NCBI GenBank assembly: GCA_030710605.1
Contig: CP092872.1
Span: 11,095,691 to 11,159,690 of the forward strand
Reading direction: 5' to 3'
DNA length: 64,000 nucleotides
From: Cordylochernes scorpioides
Lineage: Eukaryota; Arthropoda; Arachnida; Pseudoscorpiones; Chernetidae
Under the pieces are notes generated by a model, which saw nothing but the letters and a program-made list of their open reading frames with translations, searched no databases and was not told where the DNA came from. Positions within the stretch are counted from its first letter, which is position 1, and each line of letters opens with the position of its first letter. This document shows, in pieces, positions 43,911 through 54,730 of this stretch. A program made the translations under genes and the position numbers.

Positions 43911-43979
43911 TATCACTTTAATAAAGAATCATGTTGTCATTAGTTTTTATTCCTCTTTATAAATATATAATACATACAG

Positions 43980-45255
43980 TTAAACCTGTCTATAGCGCCC
44001 CCTCTTGCGACTCACCAAAATAGGGTGCTATAGAGAGGGGGTGCTATAGACAGGTCACTTTTAATGTAAAATGTTTACATTTTAATGTTTAAAATCGGGC
44101 GCTATAGAGAGAAAGGCGCTATTTAGAGAGGCTGCTATAGACAGGTCCCTTTTAATGTAAAATGTTTACATTTTAATGTTTAAAATCGGGCGCTATATAG
44201 AGAGAAAGGATCTATTTAGAGGGGCTGCTATAGACAGATTACTTTTAATGTAAAATGTTTACATTTTAATGTTTAAAATCGGGCGCTATATAGAGAGAAA
44301 GGATCTATTTAGCGGGGCTGCTATAGACAGATTACTTTTAATGTAAAATGTTTACATTTTAATGTTTAAAATCGGGCGCTATATAGAGAGAAAGGATCTA
44401 TTTAGAGGGGCTGATATAGACAGATTACTTTTAATGTAAAATGTTTACATTTTAATGTTTAAAATCGGGCGCTATATAGAGAGAAAGGATCTATTTAGCG
44501 GGGCTGATATAGACAGATTACTTTTAATGTAAAATGTTTAAAATCGGGCGCTATATAGAGAGAAAGGATATATTTAGAGGGGCTGATATAGACAGATTAC
44601 TTTTAATGTAAAATGTTTACATTTTAATGTTTAAAATCGGGCGCTATATAGAGAGAAAGGATCTATTTAGAGGGGCTGCTATAGACAGATTACTTTTAAT
44701 GTAAAATGTTTACATTTTAATGTTTAAAATCGGGCGCTATATAGAGAGAAAGGATCTATTTAGAGGGGCTGATATAGACAGATTACTTTTAATGTAAAAT
44801 GTTTACATTTTAATGTTTAAAATCGGGCGCTATATAGAGAGAAAGGATCTATTTAGCGGGGCTGATATAGACAGATTACTTTTAATGTAAAATGTTTACA
44901 TTTTAATGTTTAAAATCGGGCGCTATATAGAGAGAAAGGATCTATTTAGAGGGGCTGATATAGACAGATTACTTTTAATGTAAAATGTTTACATTTTAAT
45001 GTTTAAAATCGGGCGCTATATAGAGAGAAAGGATCTATTTAGAGGGGCTGCTATAGACAGATTACTTTTAATGTAAAATGTTTACATTTTAATGTTTAAA
45101 ATCGGGCGCTATATAGAGAGAAAGGATCTATTTAGAGGGGCTGCTATAGACAGATTACTTTTAATGTAAAATGTTTACATTTTAATGTTTAAAATCGGGC
45201 GTTATAGAGAGGAAGGCGCTATTTAGAGTGAGCGCTATAGACTTCGGGCGCTATG
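43980..45255. repeat. 93-bp satellite grown from a pogo-like terminal repeat
   Basis: Starts with CAGTTAAACCTGTCTATAGC (43979), the kind of end typical of pogo/Tigger-type elements, followed by its own inverse (GGTGCTATAGAGAGGG). About 12 units of 93 bp follow, with TTTTAATGTAAAATG, TTTACATTTTAATG, AAATCGGGCGCTATATAGAG and GGCTGCTATAGACAG. It ends GCGCTATAGACTTCGGGCGC at 45250. Confidence 0.9.
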
Positions 45256-45756
45256 TACTTTCATAATTTTATAAAACCTTCCATTTCTTATTTTTCTTCC
45301 CTTACAAACCATATTGAATATTCCTTCTGTTTAGAACACCTTTTAATTAAAAAAAAAGGCGAAATCTCTTCGAACTATGTTTTCTACTTAGATTACGTTA
45401 GTGGCTATGAATTTTTAAAATATTTTCTTCAATTTATAAAAAAAAATGTCTCATTTAATTATGCTTAATTAATGAAATAAAAGGTTTGTTAATGGGGGAG
45501 GGGAGGGGAAAAAAAAACTAAATTTATTAAATTAGAAGTTAATGTAAAAGTGGTGTAGTTATTTGATTAAATTAACGCCAAACTGTGTGGTCTTTCAAGG
45601 ATTCCATACTTCTTCTTCCATATCTTTTTATACACATACCTAATCAAATAGCTGAAAGACTGTCGAACTAAAGAAATCCTATTTATGAATAAATGTTTCT
45701 GTGTTTACACATCTCTAAGTAAAATAAAACGCATTCAGATGTTATAAGATGTATGC
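45256..45756. other. No feature recognised
   Basis: AT-rich. A 71-codon frame at 45253-45468 begins inside the satellite edge and shows no motif. Confidence 0.5.
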
Positions 45757-46745
45757 ACTCATGGACAAAACTTAAGAAAGTTGCACCTTTTAGTGGGTAT
45801 ATCGGGATTCAGACAATAACTCTGAAAGATACACTCATGAACAAAATTTAAGGAAGTTGTATACCTTTTAACATGTATATCGGGATTGATACAATAACTC
45901 TGAAAGATACACTCATGAACAAAACTTAAGGAAGTTGTATCTTTTAGCATGTATATCGGGATTGAAACAATAACTCTGAAAGATACACTCATGAACAAAA
46001 CTTAAGGAAGTTGTACCTTTTAGTATGTATATATAGGTATTGAGACAATAACTCTGAAAGATACACTTATGGATAAAACTTAAGGAAGTTGTACCTTTTA
46101 GTATGTATATATAGGTATTGAGACAATAACTCTGAAAGATACACTCATGAACAAAACTTAAGGAAGTTGTATCTATTAGCATGTATATCGGGATTGAGAC
46201 AATAACTCTGAAAGATACACTCATGGACAAAACTTAAGGAAGTTGTACCTTTTAGTATGTATATCGGTATTTAGACAATAACTCTGAAAGATACACTCAT
46301 GGATAAAACTTAAGGAAGTTGTACCTTTTAGTATGTATATATAGGTATTGAGACAATAACTCTAAAAGATACACTTATGGATAAAACTTAAGGAAGTTGT
46401 ACCTTTTAGCATGTATATAGGGATTCAGACAATAACTCTGAAGGATACACTCATGGACAAAACTTAAGGAAGTTGTACCTTTTAGTATGTATATATAGGT
46501 ATTGAGACAATAACTCTAAAAGATACACTTATGGATAAAACTTAAGGAAGTTGTACCTTTTAGTATGTATATCGGGATTCAGACAATAACTCTGAAGGAT
46601 ATTACAGTGACCTTTATTGAAGTTACACGAGATTACAAAATGTGAGCAAACTTTCCTTTGTCTCCTTTAAAAGAAAACAAAACTGTCATATGAAATAATT
46701 CTCACTTTCTCAAGTTTTGTCCATGATTGTATATATGGAACACAA
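45757..46745 (-). repeat. 76-bp TIR satellite, array 3
   Basis: About eleven units, then the unique cap (GTGACCTTTATTGAAGTTAC), then the inverted terminus CTCAAGTTTTGTCCATGATT at 46712. Both inverted ends of the host element are therefore visible here. Confidence 0.9.
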
Positions 46746-46899
46746 ACATATAGAGATGGTAAGATATACTATCATTGCGGGGATAAGAAACAACAACAAG
46801 TAAAGTCAATATTGTGATCTCATGCAATCACTCGCCGGTCTATAGAAACTCGGCCACAACGGCTTCATCTACTACGACATGAAATAATGATAAAAATCA

Positions 46900-47060
46900 A
46901 CAACAACAAGCCTTTTATTGGAGACCTATGCCATACACAGAAATCGCCCAGGTACATAATTGCATATAAAAGATGAGTCAGTTATTTACAGGTGATCGTT
47001 CATTTACATATCCATTTACATACGGCTCTTTTTTTTATCAATGTTTACTCTCTTGTACAG
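46900..47060 (-). repeat. LINE 3' tail fragment
   Basis: CAACAACAACAAGCCTTTTA, TTGGAGACCTATGCCATACA and AGAAATCGCCCAGG match the start of 38345-38770. Confidence 0.65.
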
Positions 47061-47839
47061 CCCTGTAAAACTTGTACAGGACCAATGTATTGGATTTATT
47101 CTTTGTCGTCCTAGACAACAGAGCCTCCAGAGCAAGATGATTCTGTCTATATATAAATTTTAATTTTTGTTTGTATAATTGAGGTTTTATCAGGCCGTTG
47201 CTAGGTGAGGGTTGAGTTTATGTGATTTTAGATGCCCTTTGTATCGACTTCGAGTTTTACTTCCTTCCATGTTATGAGGCACAGAGATAATTTGATCCAA
47301 TTTTATACAAAATAATCAGAATTATAATAATAATCTTGAAATGTATTTAATAAGAGCTTGTAAGCTGGCATTATTTCCCATATTGATTTTGTAGTAGATG
47401 TGATTTTGTTGTTAGGAAAGCCAACGTAGAGAGGAATAGAAAGTTTTCCAAAAAGTGGAAGGAAAGCCTGCAATAATGTTATTTTGAGACGGAGTTGTAA
47501 AAAAGGCGGAGGGGGGAAAACAAAGTTTGTCAAAGTTGAGACCAGTCGCCATCCATTAGTGCGACCAGGGCATTAACACAATTACCAGAAGTAAATTAGG
47601 TCCTGCGGCAATTACAGGATTACTTGCTTACAACCTCCTGCATACTACGCCGATATTCACTACCTAGTTACATACTGACGCCGCACCAACAAATATGCAA
47701 ATTTTCATCATCACAAGATTGCAGATTTACGATAAATTACAGAAATATCATAAGAAAAGCAGCAACTATTTTCATTTTCTTGGTTTAAGAAGCTTTCGTC
47801 CAAGCTTTTCCTCATCTAAATAAAACGTTTTATGTTGAA
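47061..47839. other. No feature recognised
   Basis: Unique-looking sequence; may include more decayed LINE 3' sequence up to about 47280, but no motif is clear. Confidence 0.45.
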
Positions 47840-48090
47840 TAGTTTTGAAGACAACTCTCAGATTTATAAAATTAAACTTTAAACACATGTTTAGATATAC
47901 GTAGATAGAGTTAATTACCTCGTATTTAAGGCAAGAAAAGAATAATCTAATTTACATACATCGTTCTAACCAGATTCAACTTGTGCAAATACAGACGACA
48001 AAGAAATAAATAAACAAATTAATAATAGAGGTTAAATTTCTATTTTTTACAAGCTTTCATACTCAAAGCTCAAACTTTTCTTGCTTCATT
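47840..48090 (-). repeat. Dispersed repeat K, copy 2
   Basis: CAGATTTATAAAATTAAACT, GAGTTAATTACCTCGTATTT, ATTTACATACATCGTTCTAA and CTATTTTTTACAAGCTTTCA are the reverse complement of 26780-27040. Confidence 0.75.
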
Positions 48091-48259
48091 TTAGCAAGCT
48101 GAAGAAGGACATGCACGAAAACTACTTCAACCAAACAAATAGAAATAGTTTAAGCGTCTTAGGCCTTTTTGGAAATTGGTAACATATGCAAATATTTGTA
48201 TATTTAAAATCTTCAGTACGATTGTACCTTCTTTCCATATTGATATATTTTCTGCTAAC

Positions 48260-48610
48260 CTTACACATTTGGAGGGCCTGGCTCATCAGTACGGAACCCT
48301 ACCAGAGGTTTCGCCAGTTTGATCTACCTGAGAGCTTTAATAATGATTTGTGTTTTTTTTTTATTAATGAAATTCTTAACTGTGTATTTAAAGAATCTAT
48401 GAACATAAGCTTTAAAGCCGGTAGAAGTATATAAAGAATAGAACTATGTGGAACATGATTTTTTTACATGCCAAATAAACTTTCTGCTGTCCTTACTGCG
48501 ATGATATAGTGGAAAAGCTTGGCTCATCAGAGAATAACACTTCCAGCGGTTTTGCCAGTTTAATTATCCAGATTAAGGTATAGTTATATTTAAATATTGC
48601 ATCAAGCTTT
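48260..48610. repeat. Family C fragments (two)
   Basis: GGGCCTGGCTCATCAGTACG at 48273, and ACTTTCTGCTGTCCTTACTG then GCTTGGCTCATCAGAG at 48479-48533. Both are diverged. Confidence 0.6.
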
Positions 48611-48929
48611 ACTTTTAATCTAATATTCCACAAATAATAAAGCTCTTCGGCCTCAATAAGAGAGGCAAATAAATATAGAAAGGTTTTATGGGTATTTCAA
48701 CATTCCTATGTAAAAGGGAAGCTTTCGAGGCAGGTTTCTTCAACAGGTCTATTAGAATATTATATGGAATGGATATAATGTATTTTAAATTGTAATAAAA
48801 GATACTTTTTGCGGGTTAACTGGGTGAATTGCTAGAGATATATCTAGAAATTTGCAAGGAAACTTTCTGAATAACCTTCATCAATGTAGAAGACAATACA
48901 AAAATTGTTCAAATTCTAATAGTAGCGTT
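48611..48929. other. No feature recognised
   Basis: AT-rich. GAAGCTTTCGAGGCAGG at 48718 resembles other repeat ends. Confidence 0.45.
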
Positions 48930-51310
48930 TAAATACACTTATGGGCAAAATTTATGGAAGTGGAAAGTCTTTGATATCGCCGTTCGTTTGTTTATTTTAT
49001 TATTATTATATATATTTTTAAGGAGACAGAGGCAATTCTGTTAACACATGGTTATCTCGTGTGTTTTCAATAAAGGTCATTGTAATATCTTACAGAGTTA
49101 TTGTATGAATCCCGATATACATGCTAAAAGGTATAACTTCCTTAAGTTTTGTCCATGAGGGTATCTTTCAGAGTTATTGTCTCAATCCCGATATACATGC
49201 TAAAAGGTACAACTTCCTTAAGTTTTGTCCATGAGTGTATCTTTCAGAGTTATTGTCTCAATTCCGATATACATGCTAAAAGATACAACTTCCTTAAGTT
49301 TTGTCCATGAGTGTATCTTTCAGAGTTATTGTCTGAATCCCGATATACATGCTAAAAGATACAACTTCCTTAAGTTTTGTCCATGAGTGTATATTTCAGA
49401 GTTATTGTCTGAATCCCGACATACATGCTAAAATGTACAACTTCCTTAAGTTTTGTCCATGAGTGTATCTTTCAGAGTTATTGTCTGAATCCCGATATGC
49501 ATGCTAAAAGGTACAACTTCCTTAAGTTTTGTCCATGAGTGTATCTTTCAGAGTTATTGTCTGAATCCCGATATACATGCTAAAAGGTACAACTTCCTCA
49601 AGTTTTGTCCATGAGTGTATATTTCAGAGTTATTGTCTGAATCCCGATATACATGCTAAAAGGTACAACTTCCTTAAGTTTTGTCCATGAGTGTATCTTT
49701 CAGAGTTATTGTCTGAATCCCGATATACATGCTAAAAGGTACAACTTCCTTAAGTTTTGTCCATGAGTGTATCTTTCAGAGTTATTGTCTGAATCCCGAT
49801 ATACATGCTAAAAGGTACAACTTCCTCAAGTTTTGTCCATGAGTGTATCTTTCAGAGTTTTTGTCTGAATCCCGATATACATGCTGAAAGGTACAACTTT
49901 CTTAAGTGTTTTGTCCATGAGTGTATCTTTCAGAGTTATTGTCTCAATCCCGATATACATGCTAAAAGGTACAACTTCCTTAAGTGTTTTGTCCATGAGT
50001 GAGTGTATCTTTCAGAGTTATTGTCTCAATCCCGATATACATGCTAAAAGGTACAACTTCCTTAAGTGTTTTGTCCATGAGTGTATCTTTCAGAGTTATT
50101 GTCTGAATCCCGATATACATGCTGAAAGATACAACTTCCTTAAGTTTTGTCCATGAGTGTATCTTTCAGAGTTATTGTCTCAATCCCGATATACATGCTA
50201 AAAGGTACAACTTCCTTAAGTGTTTTGTCCATGAGTGAGTGTATCTTTCAGAGTTATTGTCTCAATCCCGATATACATGCTAAAAGGTACAACTTCCTTA
50301 AGTGTTTTGTCCATGAGTGTATCTTTCAGAGTTATTGTCTGAATCCCGATATACATGCTGAAAGATACAACTTCCTTAAGTTTTGTCCATGAGTGTATCT
50401 TTCAGAGTTATTGTCTCAATCCCGATATACATGCTAAAAGATACAACTTCCTTAAGTTTTGTCCATGAGTGTATCTTTCAGAGTTATTGTCTGAATCCCG
50501 ATATACATGCTAAAAGGTACAACTTCCTTAAGTTTTGTCCATGAGTGTATCTTTCAGAGTTATTGTCTGAATCCCGATATACATGCTAAAAGGTACAACT
50601 TCCTCAAGTTTTGTCCATGAGTGTATCTTTCAGAGTTATTGTCTGAATCCCGATATACATGCTGAAAGATACAACTTCCTTAAGTTTTGTCCATGAGTGT
50701 ATCTTTCAGAGTTATTGTCTCAATCCCGATATACATGCTAAAAGGTACAACTTCCTTAAGTGTTTTGTCCATGAGTGAGTGTATCTTTCAGAGTTATTGT
50801 CTCAATCCCGATATACATGCTAAAAGGTACAACTTCCTTAAGTGTTTTGTCCATGAGTGTATCTTTCAGAGTTATTGTCTGAATCCCGATATACATGCTG
50901 AAAGATACAACTTCCTTAAGTTTTGTCCATGAGTGTATCTTTCAGAGTTATTGTCTCAATCCCGATATACATGCTAAAAGATACAACTTCCTTAAGTTTT
51001 GTCCATGAGTGTATCTTTCAGAGTTATTGTCTGAATCCCGATATACATGCTAAAAGGTACAACTTCCTTAAGTTTTGTCCATGAGTGTATCTTTCAGAGT
51101 TATTGTCTGAATCCCGATATACATGCTAAAAGGTACAACTTCCTCAAGTTTTGTCCATGAGTGTATCTTTCAGAGTTATTGTCTGAATCCCGATATACAT
51201 GCTAAAAGGTACAACTTCCTTAAGTTTTGTCCATGAGTGTATCTTTCAGAGATATTGTCTGAAACTGATGAATATGCTGAAAGGTACAAATTCCTATCTT
51301 TTGTCTATAA
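48930..51310 (+). repeat. 76-bp TIR satellite, array 4 (largest, about 29 units)
   Basis: Opens with the terminus ATACACTTATGGGCAAAATT (48933) and the cap segment, then about 29 units. Two 540-bp blocks are repeated in register (50147-50392 and 50687-50932 are identical at the protein-shadow level), so the array has recently amplified in larger pieces. Confidence 0.95.
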
Positions 51311-51494
51311 GTGAACTTTAATATTGACACTTCTGAATTTTTTTAGCAATCTATTTCTGATACACCTTTGCATATTTTCGCATATAGAATTAAAGATCGA
51401 ATATGTTAATATGTTGAATGCAAACAAAACCTCTTTAAATATATATTTATATGTTATATTAAAATATTATTTTAATTTAAATTATAATTTCATA

Positions 51495-51835
51495 GATTCA
51501 AATACTCTGCTAAATCGACCGCCGGAGGTCACTCTTCCCCTATAAAAACTCGTTGTTGTTTTATCACATTGGCCTTCTGGAGCTCAAAAATCATTTATTT
51601 TGGTTAGCAGCCCCGTAAATAAAGATATTTTCTCTATCCCGATGGCCGGCTCAAAACTTTTGTACATTATGTAAATAAGCTTTTCATTTTTTATTATTCT
51701 CACGCCTTAAACCAGGCAGTACTTCCACCAAATTATGTATTTTATACATTCCTTAACTCAATTAAAGTAACCTCTGATCAAAACTATTTTTATTCTTTCA
51801 AGATTTTAACCACGACTGCATTAACATAGTATAAT
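51495..51835 (+). repeat. Dispersed repeat family D, copy 4 (longest)
   Basis: CTGCTAAATCGACCGCCGGA, CCCCTATAAAAACTCGTTGT, GGCCGGCTCAAAACTTTTGT and AACCAGGCAGTACTTCCACC, then AACCTCTGATCAAAACTATT and CCACGACTGCATTAAC. Confidence 0.8.
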
Positions 51836-51887
51836 CCTCAAGATAATTAAATACAAGCAGAAAATCTCTTTTATTTATATAAGATAC

Positions 51888-52400
51888 TAGATGAATGACC
51901 CGGGCAACGCCCGGGTTTACACGATTAAATGTATATTACATATGGAAGATGGACGTAGTTCTCGGAGGTCACCCCGCGAGGCTTTTTTCTGTGTCACCAA
52001 CTCTGCCCCCGCGCGCCAGGACTTCTTGATCCCTCTGATTGGTCGGTGGGAACTTGGACTGTCCAACCGGCCGGCAGCCGGACGATTACATTTTCTCGGA
52101 GGGGGGGGGGGGGGCGGGGGCAGGGAAGTCACGTGCTCGCCGGCAGCCAATGGGCGCGCGCCGCCGTCAGATCGCCCGCGTTCTAGAGGGCGCTGCTCGT
52201 GAGATAAGTAGAATTATTTGAATATATAGTTTTAATAATTTATTTATATATTTTTTTAAATAGCCTATCGTCATCCCCGTTATTTTTTTACCTAAGTATG
52301 GAAATTTTGGTTTGAATTAGTGAACTACTGCGAATTTGTATACCATGCATACAGACCAACAGACAAACATACAAACATTCATTTTATAGATATAGATATA
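51888..52400 (-). mobile_element. Non-autonomous Helitron, copy 3, with GC-rich interior
   Basis: Left: ACTAGATGAATGACCCGGGC (inverted 3' end). Right: GACCAACAGACAAACATACA and TTTTATAGATATAGA (inverted 5' end). The interior (51950-52205) is strongly GC-rich with a run of about 13 G (52102-52114), two CCAAT-type boxes (CTGATTGGTCGG, GCCAATGGGCG) and CACGTG. Open frames there are composition artefacts. Confidence 0.75.
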
Positions 52401-52989
52401 TATTCATATAATCCATACTCTTTCTATTTTTTAAAAGATATAAACACCCATTCTAAAATTACGATGCAAAGTTTTGTATTCTTAAATTTAGTTCTGTAAT
52501 ATTTTTCTGAAATATACAACGTCTATGGAACTTTTATATTATACACAAATTGATAAAACTTTGTAAATGGAGAAATAGAAAAAAAGAGAGAGAATTTATT
52601 TGAAAAGTTCACGAGAAAGCAAAATCTGTGGAAAATTTTAAATGAAGAATCAGTAGCTTGAAGCTCCCCTTTGATGGAATAGAGAAAACAAAATTGCATA
52701 AAGTCTGGAAGAAATGAGAAGTGTTTGATTCAAGTATTTCAGAGCAAGTGGGGAACTGATGCAACCGGGTCTTCCATTCACTTTAAATAAATTACTTTTT
52801 AACTTTTCTCCTATTGGATTTTTTAATTTGAATATCTTTCAATGTGGTATTTGACTTCCGTTCGTTTCATTCTATCGCATTGTTGTAATTCTGAATCTCC
52901 ATGTTGAAGGACATTTTAGCCCGACAACTAGAGAAATAAAAGAAATAAGAAACAAAACCTTCGTTTGCTTATTTATATATCAAAATCTA
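52401..52989. other. No feature recognised
   Basis: AT-rich. Near 52895, TGTTGAAGGACATTTTAGCC then CGACAACTAGAG is a very decayed hammerhead-like block. Confidence 0.45.
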
Positions 52990-53118
52990 CCGTATATAAG
53001 TTATATTGATGAAAATTTTGCCGGGAGGAAATTGATCCATAGAGGCATAGGGTGCCTCTCCCGTTAAAATAAACGTCAAAACCTGACGCCATCTATTGAC
53101 CGTCGCCGCAAACTATAC
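52990..53118. repeat. Family A half element
   Basis: TTTGCCGGGAGGAAATTGAT, CATAGGGTGCCTCTCCCG, CCTGACGCCATCTATTGACC and CGTCGCCGCAAACT, then it stops. No hammerhead. Confidence 0.75.
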
Positions 53119-53836
53119 TAAACGTTATATATACATTTATTTAAAAAAATATCACTTTAATTCATATTTTAATTTTTGAGTTATTGAAGTAAGTCATCAA
53201 TAGAATTCTTATGAATCAATTTTCTTATTTTTCATGAAATTTTCTAAAATATTTAATGTCTAATAAGGTATATAATTTATCAATATATATTATTAAAATT
53301 ATTAAATATAGAAAAACTATTAAAATTATTTGGAACCGCTATCAAAATTTCGTTTCCCATTGTCCAACAAAGGGTAAGTTGGTTGGGAATTGAGGTGGAG
53401 GCGGGTCTATTTGAGACTCTGTCCGAATTTACTTGTTTCCTCAGATATTGAGGTCTTCCTCTCCCCCGACTCTTTCCCAATATAAACCCATTGTTGTTGT
53501 TGTTTCCTGTTTGCCGGCTCTTTCTGTAGATATGTAAATATGTAATATTTTATTTCCATTATTCATTACGCCTTAATTCAGGTATTTATTACTTAATTAT
53601 GGCTATTATATAAGTATAATAAAAGTATAGAGATGTAAATACATGTAATATTTTATTTTTCTTTATTTTTAAATCGGTGTTTTCATCCTCGTTATTTTTA
53701 TAAACCCAATTAAAGCAAATTGTGATTAACGCTGTTTTATTATCATTTACGCGACTGTAATATCATAATAATAATTTATCCAAAAAGCAAGCTAATAATT
53801 TCTTATCGAAATAATATTTATTATAACATATATATA
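53119..53836. other. AT-rich, with a partial family D copy
   Basis: 53485-53600 has CCCATTGTTGTTGTTGTTTC, TGCCGGCTCTTTCTGTAG and CGCCTTAATTCAGG of family D. Nothing else recognised. Confidence 0.5.
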
Positions 53837-54614
53837 TGTGATGATTTAAGACCATGGAATTGTTGTAAATAGTCTAGATATCTCCTACCACATGTTCCAC
53901 CCCATGACTGTATATAACTCCTTATGTACTGCACATAGAAAACCTCAACTAACATCAATCTGTACCGCGTAAGGATCTAATAAAGTATTGCAACTGCACA
54001 GATAGAAGGAATGGAGAGAGACAGGAGAAAGTTAAGGTTAAAACAAATCAGGCTTAGAGGATCGTAGAAGTCAAACCTAAGAGGTAGGCCTAGAAGAGAA
54101 CATAATTATTAATAACGCCACAGTTAACCTTCTGACCCCGGACACCCTGCGAGCTAAGTTTAAACCAATATTTCCGGACAAGACAGGACGTATCTTGTGA
54201 CCAGAAGTTATAAAAGTTTGAGAGACGCCCAATTTCCGGAACAAGACCGGACGTATTCTTCCGTCAAAGAGATAAGCCAGGCCCAATCAGAAGACAATGC
54301 CTAATTAGGTCAACCAATAGCCCACTACCACGTGAAAAAGTCCCACCAATTAGGAAAGAATCACCTAAATAGGTCAGCCAATTAAAAAGCAGCAAGGTCG
54401 TGGTGTTAAATCGAGGCCCTAGAATTGCCAGTCTACGCTTGGAGCTCACCGAGGTAACACTTGCTCTTAAGATCCCTCTCTCCTCATCCCATTCCTTCTT
54501 GACGTCAGACGCTTTTAGTGGAATCTCTGTTTGTTTATTTCACCTTTGGCCCAGCTGTGTCGCCTTCCACCACGACTGCACGGTAGAGTTGACATCGAGG
54601 TTCGTCTAGCATCA
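53837..54614 (+). repeat. 5' LTR
   Basis: A TATATAA box at 53911-53917 and an AATAAA signal at 53979-53984. If these are used, U3 is only about 100 bp and R short, leaving a U5 of about 600 bp, which is unusually long. Small frames within it are identical in both LTRs and are not genes. Confidence 0.95.
53911..53917 (+). promoter_or_regulatory. Candidate LTR TATA box
   Basis: TATATAA, 74 bp from the LTR start and 62 bp before AATAAA. The same box is in the 3' LTR near 61113. Inferred from position only. Confidence 0.5.
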
Positions 54615-54622
54615 GGTAACAC

Positions 54623-54640
54623 TGGTCCCAGAGGTCCCAA
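54623..54640 (+). other. Candidate primer-binding site
   Basis: TGGTCCCAGAGGTCCCAA starts 8 bp after the LTR. A primer tRNA pairs with a sequence opening in TGG, so this fits, but the gap is larger than usual and I could not name the tRNA. Confidence 0.4.
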
Positions 54641-54730
54641 GATATCACAGACTCCCCCGTAACGAAGAGTCGACAGGATAGTGGACGCCAAGGTACAAGT
54701 AAGCAAATAGACCACTGTCTGTACAGAAAG

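Noticed and set aside
49805-50932. Repeated small plus-strand frames (CIFQSYCLNPDIHA)
   Set aside because: Shadows of the 76-bp satellite.
51891-52202. 103-codon Gly/Arg-rich frame in the GC-rich Helitron
   Set aside because: The G-run and GC-rich composition open several frames on both strands; no family motif.
54077-54609. Small frames in the LTR, both strands, repeated at 61279-61811
   Set aside because: Identical in both LTRs, overlap each other in several frames, and have no known domain.
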